From Roseiarcus fermentans (GTDB taxonomy: Bacteria; Pseudomonadota; Alphaproteobacteria; Rhizobiales; Beijerinckiaceae), in NCBI RefSeq assembly GCF_003315135.1, contig NZ_QNRK01000009.1, positions 111,997 through 175,996 on the forward strand: DNA of 64,000 nt. Reading direction: 5' to 3'. Under the pieces are notes generated by a model, which was not told where the DNA came from, did no database searches, and worked only from the letters and a program-made list of their open reading frames with translations. This document shows positions 36,043 to 46,129 of the stretch, one piece after another. Every line of letters starts with the position of its first letter. The stretch's first letter is position 1. A program made the position numbers and the translations under genes.

Positions 36043-36318
36043 TCAGTTTTCGCCGGCTTCGGCGTTGTCGAGCTTCTCGAGCGTCTCGGCGTTGAAGGCC
36101 ATGTTGGCGCGCTTGCCCGTCTTGTCGGTGGCGTAGACCTCGTAGCAGCCGCCTTCGACCTTGATCTGCTTCACCTTGTAGCCGTCGGCCTGGAGCTGCG
36201 ATTCGAGCGCGGACTTCGGCTGCCACTTCGACTTCGCGGTTGTGGCGCACTTTCCCTCGGCGAAGGCCGGGCCCGCGGCGGCGACGGCGAGAACGGTCAG
36301 GGCGGTGAACAGCTTCAT
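36043..36318 (-). CDS. Periplasmic PepSY-domain protein
   Basis: A 91-residue exported protein with a signal peptide cleaved at GPAFAEG. The mature part is a single PepSY domain: SALESQLQADGYKVKQIKVE, then GCYEVYATDKTGKRANMAFN. Two cysteines (in GKCATT and GGCYEV) could form a disulfide. PepSY proteins with cytochrome b561 and a two-component pair occur together in many proteobacteria; the function is not established. First gene of the three-gene minus-strand operon. Confidence 0.88.
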   Translation of the reverse strand: MKLFTALTVLAVAAAGPAFAEGKCATTAKSKWQPKSALESQLQADGYKVKQIKVEGGCYEVYATDKTGKRANMAFNAETLEKLDNAEAGEN

Positions 36319-36964
36319 CGGGATCTCCGGGTTTCGACGACGTCGCGAAGCGGGGCGAAGGCCCGTCGTTTGCGTCGCCGACCGGAATCGCGTCGCATCG
36401 CGCCGGATTTACGGTGTTCAGGTTACGGATCGCCAATGTCCGGCGCTCGGCCGGCCGGCGCAGGTCGAGCCGGCGGCGGAACGCCTCGGGCTCGGGCGCC
36501 GGAAGCGCCTGCCGACGAACGCGGGCGGCTGGTCTGGCCGGTCGGGCGCGATCCGGAAACAGGGAATGATTGTTGCGCCGCGCGCAACACGCTCTGGCCG
36601 AGCCGCGGTTCGGCCCCGGGACCGTGGCGCGGCGGATCACCGACCCCGCCGGCCGACGCGGGCGCGAGCGCAATGATCGAGCGTTCCCAGGGCTGTTCGT
36701 AACCTCATGATGTTCATTGTTTTCCGCTGCGCCCGACCCCTCCGGACCAAAGTAGATTACCGATTGGTATAGTTCTGGCCGCGTTTTCGCCGTTCCGATC
36801 GCGCGCTGTCGCCGCGCCGCGCGCACGCTGTTGACGGCGGTGCAATTCTCCCGGTCGAGGCGGTAGCGCGCTTTCGTCGCGGGTCGGGCGGATTGATGTG
36901 GCTTCGCCTTCGGTGGAAGCCTGGTCGCAAGTCCCCGCGAGGGATTATCGGAGGAACAGGACCC
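36319..36964. other. Gene-free regulatory gap upstream of HiPIP copy 2
   Basis: A 646-bp gap between the divergent PepSY operon and HiPIP copy 2 with no convincing coding frame. The part around 36705-36780 is AT-rich (TGATGTTCATTGTTTTCCGC and TAGATTACCGATTGGTATAG) and is a likely promoter region. It is long for a simple promoter, so a regulatory RNA or a decayed gene is possible, but I see neither. Confidence 0.4.
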
Positions 36965-37231
36965 ATGAGTGACGATCTGAAAGTCGCAGCCGTCAGCCGC
37001 CGCACCGTTCTCATGGGCGCCGCGGGCGCCTTGCCCCTGATCGCGTTGGGCGCGACGGGCGCAAAGGCAGGCAAGATGGCGCAAACGGCGGTGCGCTATC
37101 AGGCCACCCCCAAGGACGGCAAGCAGTGCAGCGGCTGCAGCCTGTTCGTCGCGCCCAACGCATGCAAGAGCGTCGACGGGTCGATCGCAGCGTCCGGCTG
37201 GTGCGCGCTGTGGGTCAAGAAGGCTGGCTGA
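36965..37231 (+). CDS. High-potential iron-sulfur protein (HiPIP), copy 2
   Basis: An 88-residue exported [4Fe-4S] carrier. GGAGGAACAGG precedes the ATG at 36965. SRRTVLMGAAGALPL is a Tat signal sequence. The cluster ligands are C55, C58, C67 and C80 (QCSGCSLFVAPNAC and GWCALW), with the 2-8-12 spacing shared by all three copies. It lies 128 bp upstream of the cytochrome-porin gene on the same strand and is the best candidate for its periplasmic electron partner, by analogy with PioC and Iro, which are HiPIPs of iron-oxidation pathways. That pairing is inference. Confidence 0.93.
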   Translation: MSDDLKVAAVSRRTVLMGAAGALPLIALGATGAKAGKMAQTAVRYQATPKDGKQCSGCSLFVAPNACKSVDGSIAASGWCALWVKKAG

Positions 37232-37359
37232 CGTCGTCCAGACTCCGTGCAGCGTGACGGGACGGTCGGCGTGTTTAGTCGAGGACTTCTTCCACGATAT
37301 ATTCGAATCGATGGCGGCGCCGAACCGCAATAAAGAGTTCAATAGTCGAGGTATACGCA

Positions 37360-38877
37360 ATGGCGGCGGCAAAGATCCAACAGGACGCAGAAGTCGTTGT
37401 ATCGAAGCGTCGTCCAGGTCCCGTCGCCTGGGGCGCCGTCTGCGCCGGACTCCTTGCCGGAGCGGCGGCCTTCCTTGCGCTCGGCGCCGGCCCGGCACGG
37501 GCTTTGCCGAGCTACGCAAGACAGACCGGCCAGCCCTGCGCCTCCTGCCACACCATCATTCCGGAACTGACGCCGTTCGGGCGGCGCTTCAAGATCGGCG
37601 GCTACACGCTTCAGGGCGGCGACTGGCAGGGACCGCCGCTCGCTGCGATGTACATCGCCGGATTCACCCACGCGAAGGCGCCCTACGATTATCCGAACAC
37701 GAATGCGCAGGCCAACGACCCCAACGGCGCCTCGCCACAATCCAACACCCCGCCCGCTGGCCTGCACGCCAACAACAACGTTGCGTCGCAGCAGATCTCC
37801 GGCTACATCGCCGGCAGGCTCATCGACAACGTCGGCTCGTTCATCCAGATCACCGGCGATCCGGTTGGCGGAACCGCCTTCCTGGACGGCTCCGAAATCC
37901 GCTACGCCAACACGCTGAAGCTCCTGGGCCAGGATACGATCGTCGGCATCGACGTCAACAACTCCCCGACCTTCCAGGACCCGTGGAATACGACCCCGGC
38001 CTGGAGCTGGCCGCAGTTCGCCTCGGCCGTCTCTCCGGGCGCGACCCTGTACAGTCCGCCGCTCACCCACATCGAGGGCGGCTACGGCGGGATCGTCGGC
38101 GGCGCCGGCGTGTACGCCTTCTGGAACGACATGCTCTATCTGGACGTGACCGCCTACAAGGGCCTCCCGACGCCCGCCCTGCAGGCTTTCAACACCGGCA
38201 ACAGCGCCACCGACGCGGTGTCCAACGTCGCCCCCTACTGGCGACTCGCGGTCGAACCGCACTGGGGCTCGCACTACCTGATGGTCGGCACGTTCGGAAT
38301 GTACGGACAGATAACTCCTGGCCGTCAATACGGATACGGAACCGACAATTACCTCGACGTCGGCTTCGACAGCCAGTATCAATATGACGGCGACCAATAC
38401 AGCCTGACGGTCAAGCTCACCGACATCATGGAATGGCAGACGCTGAACGCCACATACGGGCTCGGCGGATCGTCGAACCTGAACGACAGGCTCAACAGCT
38501 TCAAGGCCAACGCCAGCTTCGTTTGGGATCACACCTACAGCATTGGCTTCGGCTACTTCAACATCACCGGCTCCTCCGATTGCAACCTGTACGGCTCGCT
38601 GGTCGCCTATTGCATGCCGACCACCGGGACCTCCAACAGCGTGATTGCGAGCCCGAACGGCAACGGCCTGATCGTCGACCTCTCCTACGTGCCCTTCGCG
38701 CACGGCGCGCCGGGACCCTACGACTACAAGACCTGGAACGCCCGCCTCGGCGTCCAGTTGACGACCTACCTGCATCTCTACGGCGGAACGACCAATTTCG
38801 ACGGCTCGTTCCTCGGCGGAACGCACAACGCATCCGGAAACAACTCCGTCTTCGTGTACGCATTGTTGGCGTTCTGA
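37360..38877 (+). CDS. Monohaem cytochrome c fused to an outer-membrane beta-barrel (Cyc2-like)
   Basis: A 505-residue protein. The signal sequence ends near GPARALPS. Directly after it comes PSYARQTGQPCASCHTIIPE, then LTPFGRRFKIGGYTL, which carries the only haem-binding motif (C60-H64). The remaining 400 residues alternate aromatic, Gly and Asn-rich strands (ITGDPVGGTAFLDGSEIRYA, MVGTFGMYGQITPG, FDSQYQYDGDQYSLTVKL) and end in FVYALLAF, a C-terminal Phe typical of outer-membrane barrels. A single haem plugged into a porin is the architecture of Cyc2, the outer-membrane iron oxidase, and the ARQTG-CxxCH-PELTPFGR stretch matches the Cyc2 fingerprint as I know it. Related proteins of unknown function occur in Hyphomicrobiales, so iron oxidation is unproven. 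Confidence 0.8.
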   Translation: MAAAKIQQDAEVVVSKRRPGPVAWGAVCAGLLAGAAAFLALGAGPARALPSYARQTGQPCASCHTIIPELTPFGRRFKIGGYTLQGGDWQGPPLAAMYIAGFTHAKAPYDYPNTNAQANDPNGASPQSNTPPAGLHANNNVASQQISGYIAGRLIDNVGSFIQITGDPVGGTAFLDGSEIRYANTLKLLGQDTIVGIDVNNSPTFQDPWNTTPAWSWPQFASAVSPGATLYSPPLTHIEGGYGGIVGGAGVYAFWNDMLYLDVTAYKGLPTPALQAFNTGNSATDAVSNVAPYWRLAVEPHWGSHYLMVGTFGMYGQITPGRQYGYGTDNYLDVGFDSQYQYDGDQYSLTVKLTDIMEWQTLNATYGLGGSSNLNDRLNSFKANASFVWDHTYSIGFGYFNITGSSDCNLYGSLVAYCMPTTGTSNSVIASPNGNGLIVDLSYVPFAHGAPGPYDYKTWNARLGVQLTTYLHLYGGTTNFDGSFLGGTHNASGNNSVFVYALLAF

Positions 38878-39086
38878 CCCGCCGGGAAGGCCTGCGCCGG
38901 TTGGCGCGAGGCCGGGGCGCTGTCAGCGACGCGTCATCCGAAGCTGATAAAGCGCAGCGCGCTCGCTCGTCATCGCAAAGGCGCTCCAAGGCCTTGAAGA
39001 CGCGCGCCTGCTGTGAAAAACCCGCCTTCCCCAACCGTGGCGCGCTCTGGGCAAGGGCTCGCCCTCTGCTCTGAGAACCGCACCGC

Positions 39087-39776
39087 ATGCCCCACGTCGA
39101 ACACCACTTCGTCCACCGGTCCGGCTGGCTGCGCGCCGCGGTGCTGGGGGCGAACGACGGCCTGATTTCGACCGCCAGCCTCGTCGTCGGCGTGGCGGCG
39201 GCTTCGGCGGGACGAACCGAGATTTTGACCGCCGCGGTCGCCGGCTGGGCGGCCGGCGCCATGTCGATGGCGGCCGGCGAGTTCGTCTCGGTCAGTTCGC
39301 AGGCCGATCTCGAGGCCGCCGACCTCGAGCGGGAGAAGCGCGCGCTCAATGAGGATCCCAGGGACGAGCTGATGGAGCTCACCGAAATCTATCAGGATCG
39401 CGGTCTCGACGCCGACCTCGCGCGCAAGGTCGCCGAGCAGCTCACGGCGAAGGACGCGCTCTCCGCCCATGCCCGCGACGAACTCGGCCTGACCGAAACC
39501 GCCGAGGCGAACCCGATCCAGGCCGCCTTCGCCTCCGCCGCCGCGTTTTCGCTCGGCGCCGCGCTGCCGACGCTGGCCGCCTTCCTCGCGCCCGAGGGAA
39601 CCACGATCGAGGCGGTCGCCGCCGCGACCCTGGTCTTTCTGCTCGCGCTCGGGGCGGTCGGCGCCCGGCTCGGCGGGGCCGGGATGGTGTGGCCGGCGCT
39701 GCGCGTCGGCTTCTGGGGCGCGATGGCGATGGCGGTCACGGCCGGCATCGGCGCCCTCGTCGGCAAGGCGGTCTGA
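39087..39776 (+). CDS. VIT1/CCC1 family iron/manganese transporter
   Basis: A 229-residue membrane protein. It starts with HHFVHRSGWLRAAVLGANDG and LISTASLVVGVAAASAG, the first two helices of the vacuolar iron transporter fold. AGAMSMAAGEFVSVSSQADL is the family's second-helix signature, followed by a cytoplasmic metal-binding helix rich in Glu (EREKRALNEDPRDELMELTE). The last three helices follow. Plant and yeast relatives export Fe(II) or Mn(II) from the cytosol. Beside bacterioferritin and the cytochrome-porin, it supports an iron theme for the region. Confidence 0.92.
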   Translation: MPHVEHHFVHRSGWLRAAVLGANDGLISTASLVVGVAAASAGRTEILTAAVAGWAAGAMSMAAGEFVSVSSQADLEAADLEREKRALNEDPRDELMELTEIYQDRGLDADLARKVAEQLTAKDALSAHARDELGLTETAEANPIQAAFASAAAFSLGAALPTLAAFLAPEGTTIEAVAAATLVFLLALGAVGARLGGAGMVWPALRVGFWGAMAMAVTAGIGALVGKAV

Positions 39777-40002
39777 CCGCCGGACGAGGCGATCCCCGCG
39801 ACGCATCCAGGGCGGAATAGAATAGTAACGAAGTAGACTATTCCAGAATTTCGGCTGATACGAATGTCGGGTGATCCGGAATCGTCATTGTGGCGTATAG
39901 TGCCCGTGCGCCGATAAGCCGCAGCGCAACGCCGTTGAATGACGGCGCGACGCGCGGCATGACGCAGGCGCAGACAGTCGCGATCCAAGGGAAGAGGCGA
40001 TT

Positions 40003-40275
40003 ATGAGTGAATGTGGAAAGGGCGTGAGCCGGCGGACGGTGCTCCTGGCCGCCGCTGGGGCGGTGCCGGTCCTGGCGATGATGACGGGCAGCGCCCAGGC
40101 GCTCATGGCGCAGGCCGCCGCGGGCTACAAGACCGAGCCGAAGACGATGGCTGACGGCTCGAAGAGGGACTGCGAAGGCTGCAACTTCTTCGTCGCGCCG
40201 AACAAGTGCAAGATGGTCGACGGCGAGATCTCGCCGACCGGCTATTGCAACCTCTGGGTCAAGAAGCCCGCCTGA
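40003..40275 (+). CDS. High-potential iron-sulfur protein (HiPIP), copy 3
   Basis: A 90-residue exported [4Fe-4S] carrier. The N-terminus has VSRRTVLLAAAGAVPV, a Tat signal. The ligands are C57, C60, C69 and C82, again spaced 2-8-12 (DCEGCNFFVAPNKC and GYCNLW). The mature part is closer to copy 2 than to copy 1 (shared FVAPN and LWVKK segments). A GAAGAGGCG ribosome-binding site lies upstream. A strong intrinsic terminator follows the stop, so this gene is probably transcribed alone. Confidence 0.93.
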   Translation: MSECGKGVSRRTVLLAAAGAVPVLAMMTGSAQALMAQAAAGYKTEPKTMADGSKRDCEGCNFFVAPNKCKMVDGEISPTGYCNLWVKKPA

Positions 40276-40292
40276 CGGACTTCGACAGGAGT

Positions 40293-40324
40293 GGCGGCCG
40301 CACGACGGCCGCCGCTTTTTTTTT
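40293..40324 (+). terminator. Rho-independent terminator after HiPIP copy 3
   Basis: GGCGGCCG pairs with CGGCCGCC across a 5-base loop and is followed by GC and nine T residues, the clearest intrinsic terminator in the window. It lies 17 bp past the stop of HiPIP copy 3. The remaining sequence to 40494 shows no gene. Confidence 0.9.
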
Positions 40325-40494
40325 GCGAGACGCCGACGCGGCCGCCGATTGGCGATCGGCCGCCTTGGCTGGAAATCGTCGTCGGGGCGAAATTGCGTCC
40401 ACGCGACGGCGCGCCCGACGAGCGTCCCCCTGCAAGCGGAGCCGCGCCCCGCAGTCTTCGCCCCGGTTGTGGCGAGGCCGATCGGAAAGCGGCG

Positions 40495-40889
40495 TCAGCC
40501 GCGGCGGCTGATGCGCGCGTCCGCCTCGATCTCGACTTTCATTTCCGGCGTCAGCAGCGCGGACACGACCACGATCGTCGCAGCCGGCCGGATCTCCGCG
40601 AAAACCTCGCCCTGCGCCGCGAGCACCGGCGCGCAGAAGGCAGAATCGGTGACGTAGGTGCGCAGCCGCACGACATCGGAAAGCGCGGCGCCGGCTTCCT
40701 TCAGCACGGCGGCAAAGGTCGCGTAAATGGCGCGCGCCTGATCGGCCGGGTCCTCCGGCATCGTCATCCGCGCGTAGTCGTAGCCGGTAGTGCCGGAGAC
40801 GTGGACGTCTTCCCCGGATACGACGGCGCGCGAATAGCCGTAGGCGCGCTCGAACGGCGAGCCCGAGGAGATCAGGCGGCGCGTCGGCT

Positions 40890-40893
<4 letters not shown>
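40495..40893 (-). CDS. RidA-family protein (YjgF/YER057c/UK114)
   Basis: A 132-residue protein. I choose the GTG at 40893, which overlaps the TGA of the carboxylase gene in the GTGA arrangement, because it restores the family's N-terminus (RLISSGSPFERAYGYSRAV). Core segments are VHVSGTTGYDYARMTMPEDP, QARAIYATFAAVLKEAGAAL and VVRLRTYVTDSAF. RidA enzymes hydrolyse reactive enamine/imine intermediates. The Arg that binds the substrate carboxylate in true RidA cannot be confirmed by eye, so an atypical subgroup is possible. Translational coupling to the carboxylase suggests joint expression. Confidence 0.87.
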
Positions 40894-42896
<2,003 letters not shown>

Positions 42897-43057
42897 CGAC
42901 TCCCCGTGCGACGACGGCTCGGCTTTTCGTTGTGGGGCCGTTCTATTGGATGCGCGCCCACGCGTAAACGGCGCGCGCCGTCGCAGGGCCTATCAAAAGG
43001 AATGATTTCTCGTGCGAACGCGTCCGTCGCGACGCCGCGATCGCGAGCGCCCGCTCG

Positions 43058-43498
43058 TCAGGCGCGCGCCCGCAGCGCCGCCTCGACGCCCGGCCACTGC
43101 AGCGCGCGCGCCCGCACCGCGGTGACGAACCACTGCGGCGCCCGATGCGCCTCGGCCAGCACGTTGACCAGCGCCGCCAGCGCATCGAGCGACTTGCACT
43201 CGTCGGCGCGCCCGATCAGCCACTCCGCCTCCTCGTCGGTGACGACGCCGGTCGGCCGCGACTGCCAGACCACGTAATCGGTGATGAGCTCGACGAACAG
43301 CTCCGTCCACTCCGGCGCATTGCTCATGCCGGCGCGCACCACGGCGAACAGCTCTTCGGCCGACTCGCGGGTCACCTCGCCGTCGGCGAACACCTCCCGT
43401 CTCAGCCAGGCGACGTCCTGCGCGGTGACCTTGCGGCCGAGAATCATGGCGCTGATGATCGTCCGGCTTTTCTCGACAGCAAACCCCATCGCGGACAC
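43058..43498 (-). CDS. Conserved hypothetical protein
   Basis: A 146-residue soluble, helical protein I cannot assign to a named function. It reads AMGFAVEKSRTIISAMILGR, then GEVTRESAEELFAVVRAGMS, WTELFVELITDYVVWQSRPT and TDEEAEWLIGRADECKSLDA. The arrangement of paired helices with acidic turns looks like a tandem four-helix regulatory or EF-hand-like fold (TerB-like impression), but no motif proves it. A start at 43489 is equally possible. It stands alone with codon usage like its neighbours. Confidence 0.75.
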   Translation of the reverse strand: MSAMGFAVEKSRTIISAMILGRKVTAQDVAWLRREVFADGEVTRESAEELFAVVRAGMSNAPEWTELFVELITDYVVWQSRPTGVVTDEEAEWLIGRADECKSLDALAALVNVLAEAHRAPQWFVTAVRARALQWPGVEAALRARA

Positions 43499-43914
43499 CC
43501 CTTACGCACTCGACGCCGCGGCCCAGAGAACCGGCCGCCTTTCTGTGGCGTGACCCTGCCCGGTAAAATTTGCCGAGAAATGAATCGAACCCCCGATCCG
43601 GCGGGAGCCTTCCGGCACAGTTAAGGTCCAGCAAAGCCGCATGGTTTCACGGATGTGAACGCGTCCGCTCAAAACACGTCTTTCGCTGAAGGGCGGCCGG
43701 CCGGGATCATTGCTTGAAGCCCGTCCTCTGGCGACCGGCTGCGTCCCCGCCGCCACCCGGGCCGCGCTTGCGCGCGCCCGGGCGCGGGCTCTCGTGGGGG
43801 AGGAGGCGCGTCGCGGACGTTCAAGCGACTGCCCCGGCCGGCCGGCGGGTCGATTGACAGAGCCGGCGCCGCGCGCGCACCTTGGCGGGCGGGGAGACCG
43901 GGAGGAGAGAGGCC
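43499..43914. other. Gene-free gap upstream of the sugar-acid transporter
   Basis: No recognised gene. The stretch near 43560-43680 is somewhat AT-richer (GGTAAAATTTGCCGAGAAAT) and may contain divergent promoters. A motif resembling a tRNA T-loop near 43585-43600 lacks a pairing stem. A strong GGGAGGAGAGAGG ribosome-binding site at 43900 ends the gap. Confidence 0.45.
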
Positions 43915-45231
43915 ATGGCGACAGCCGCGGCCGTCGGACGACGGCGCTGGACGATCGGCGTGCTGCTCGGGGTCGGCATCCTGATCAACTATTTCGACCG
44001 GGTGAACATTTCCGTCGCCGCCCCCCAGCTGCAGCAGGAGTTCAACCTGACCCCGGGCGATCTCGGTCTCTTGTTCAGCGCCTTCTTCTGGTCCTACGCC
44101 ATCCTCCAGATCCCGGTCGGCATGGTGCTCGACCGATGGGGCGTGACCAGCGTCAGCCGCCTCGGCGCCTTCCTGTGGGGGGTCGCCTCGGCGATCGTCG
44201 CCTTCGCCGGCGGCTTCGGCACGATCTTCGCCGCCCGGGTGCTGCTCGGCGTCGCCGAGGCCCCCGCCTTCCCCGCCAACTCCAAGGCGACCGGCTACTG
44301 GTTCCCGCGCGGCGAGCGCGCCACCGCGACCGCGATTTTCGACGCGGCGGCGAAGTTCTCCAACGTGATCGGCGTGCCGCTGGTCGCCGTCGCGATTGTC
44401 ACCTTCGGCTGGCGCTGGGGCTTCGGCCTGACGGCGATCCTGAGCTTCGCCTATTTCGTCGCCTACTGGGTCCTCTACCGCGACCCGAGCCGGGATCCGA
44501 AGCTCGGCCGCGAGGAGCGCGCCTATATCGTCGCCGGCGGCGCGACGCCGGAAGGCCCGTCCGGCGCGAGCCCGTTCGCCATGCTCGGCTACGTGCTCAG
44601 CAACCGAAAAGTCTGGGGGCTGACCATCGGCTTCGCCGCCTACGGCTATTCCTTCTACCTGTTCCTCACCTGGTTGCCCGGCTACCTCGTCTCGGAGATG
44701 CACATGAGCATCATCAAGTCGGCCGGCTACGCGGCGATTCCGTGGGCGTTCGCCACCGTGGCCGACCTCGTCGTCGGCGGCTGGCTGATCGACCACCTGA
44801 TCGCCCGCGGCCACGACGAAACGATCGTCCGCAAGACCGTGCTGGTGTCGGGCATGGTTCTGGGCCTGGCGGTGTTCGGCGCCACCACGACCTCGAGCCC
44901 GGTCTGGGCGATCGTCTGGATCTCGATCGCGCTCAGCGGGCTCGCCGCGGCCGCGCCGGTCGGATGGTCGATCCCGTCGCTGATCGCGCCGCGCGGCGGC
45001 ACCGGCAGCATCGGCGGGGTGATGAATTTCTTCAACAACCTGATGGGCGCGGTGGCGCCGGCGGTCACCGGCTTCATCGTCGGCGCCACGCATTCGTTCA
45101 CCAACGCCTTCCTGGTCGCGGGCGTCGTGCTGATGATCGGGATTATCTCCTACGTCTTCGTCCTCGGGCGGATCGAGCCGATCCCCGAACCGAACGGCGC
45201 GACGGCGCTCGAGGGAAGCGCGGCGCAATGA
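43915..45231 (+). CDS. MFS transporter, anion:cation symporter family (sugar acid uptake)
   Basis: A 438-residue, 12-helix transporter. The start at 43915 follows GGGAGGAGAGAGGCC. The first helix has LLGVGILINYFDRVNISVAA, the loop motif between helices 2 and 3 is GMVLDRWGVTSVSRLGAFLW, and PAFPANSKATGYWFPRGERA is the signature of the ACS family (glucarate, galactonate, gluconate, hexuronate). Its stop overlaps the gluconokinase start (ATGA), so gluconate or a related sugar acid is the likely substrate. Confidence 0.92.
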   Translation: MATAAAVGRRRWTIGVLLGVGILINYFDRVNISVAAPQLQQEFNLTPGDLGLLFSAFFWSYAILQIPVGMVLDRWGVTSVSRLGAFLWGVASAIVAFAGGFGTIFAARVLLGVAEAPAFPANSKATGYWFPRGERATATAIFDAAAKFSNVIGVPLVAVAIVTFGWRWGFGLTAILSFAYFVAYWVLYRDPSRDPKLGREERAYIVAGGATPEGPSGASPFAMLGYVLSNRKVWGLTIGFAAYGYSFYLFLTWLPGYLVSEMHMSIIKSAGYAAIPWAFATVADLVVGGWLIDHLIARGHDETIVRKTVLVSGMVLGLAVFGATTTSSPVWAIVWISIALSGLAAAAPVGWSIPSLIAPRGGTGSIGGVMNFFNNLMGAVAPAVTGFIVGATHSFTNAFLVAGVVLMIGIISYVFVLGRIEPIPEPNGATALEGSAAQ

Positions 45232-45743
45232 CCGGCCCGGCGCAAGCGCTGGTGATCATGGGCGTCTCCGGCAGCGGCAAGTCGACGGTCGGCGACAGGC
45301 TCGCGCAGCGCCTCGGCTGGACGATGGCGGAAGGCGACGCCCTGCACCCGCCGGCGAACGTCGAGAAGATGCGCCGCGGTATTCCCCTCGACGACGCAGA
45401 TCGCTGGCCGTGGCTCGACGCGATCGGCGCGCTGCTGAAGGCCTGGGCGGCCGAGGGCCGGTCGGGCCTCGTCACCTGCTCGGCGCTCAAGGGCAGCTAT
45501 CGCGAGCGGCTGCTGGCCGCGCGGCCGGACCTGCGCTTCGTCTACCTGAAGGGGTCGCCGGCTTTGCTGTCCGGCCGCGTCGCCGCCCGCCATCACGAAT
45601 ACATGCCGGCTTCGCTGCTGCGCAGCCAGTTCGACACGCTCGAAGAACCCCTGCCCGGCGAACCGGTCGTCACCATCGACGCCGGCGAGACGCCGGAAGC
45701 CGAGGTCGAGGCGATCGTGACGGCGCTGGGGCTGGCGGGGTAG
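45228..45743 (+). CDS. gntK: Gluconokinase
   Basis: A 171-residue kinase that phosphorylates gluconate to 6-phosphogluconate with ATP. The Walker A motif is IMGVSGSGKSTVGDRLAQRL. GDALHPPANVEKMRRGIPLD is the GntK substrate-site signature, followed by DRWPWLDAIG and VTCSALKGSYRERL. The length is normal for thermoresistant/GntK types. Translational overlap with the upstream transporter indicates a two-gene uptake and activation unit feeding the pentose phosphate or Entner-Doudoroff route. Confidence 0.95.
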   Translation: MTGPAQALVIMGVSGSGKSTVGDRLAQRLGWTMAEGDALHPPANVEKMRRGIPLDDADRWPWLDAIGALLKAWAAEGRSGLVTCSALKGSYRERLLAARPDLRFVYLKGSPALLSGRVAARHHEYMPASLLRSQFDTLEEPLPGEPVVTIDAGETPEAEVEAIVTALGLAG

Positions 45744-46129
45744 GCGTGCGGGAACCTCGGACGCGGCACGGGAGGGCGTCTCGCCGCGGAACAATGCGGC
45801 TCGGCCATCGTCGCCTCCGAACCATGCTTTGATAAACTCCCCGAAGGCCTCGGAGATCACCTTTCGGTTTCCGTGCGGAAAACGTCTTCCGCCGGCTGAT
45901 CTCGTTGAAATGGTCCTGAATCAAAATCGGGTTCATGAATCGCGCTCCGGCTGTGAGTTAGCCGGGTTGCGCTCTGTGGGGCAGCGGTCTCGCGCCGGCC
46001 TAAGGCCCGCGCCCGGCAATTCCTTGCCAACCTCGCAAACATGTTCTACCTTTGTTCCATCGAGACGTCATCGAGGCCGCCCGTGGTTGAAGTCCGCCGC
46101 TCGCCCAAGGGCCTTGTCCGCAAACACTC
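45744..46129. other. Gene-free gap before repeat cluster 3
   Basis: No convincing gene. Short open frames on both strands (for example 45857-46042, minus) lack ribosome-binding sites and family resemblance. The sequence around 45900-45950 is AT-richer than average. It leads into the repeat cluster. Confidence 0.4.

Noticed and set aside
43575-43610. tRNA-like T-loop (GGTTCGATTC on the minus strand)
   Set aside because: The five-base stem flanking the loop does not pair and no acceptor or anticodon arm is present.
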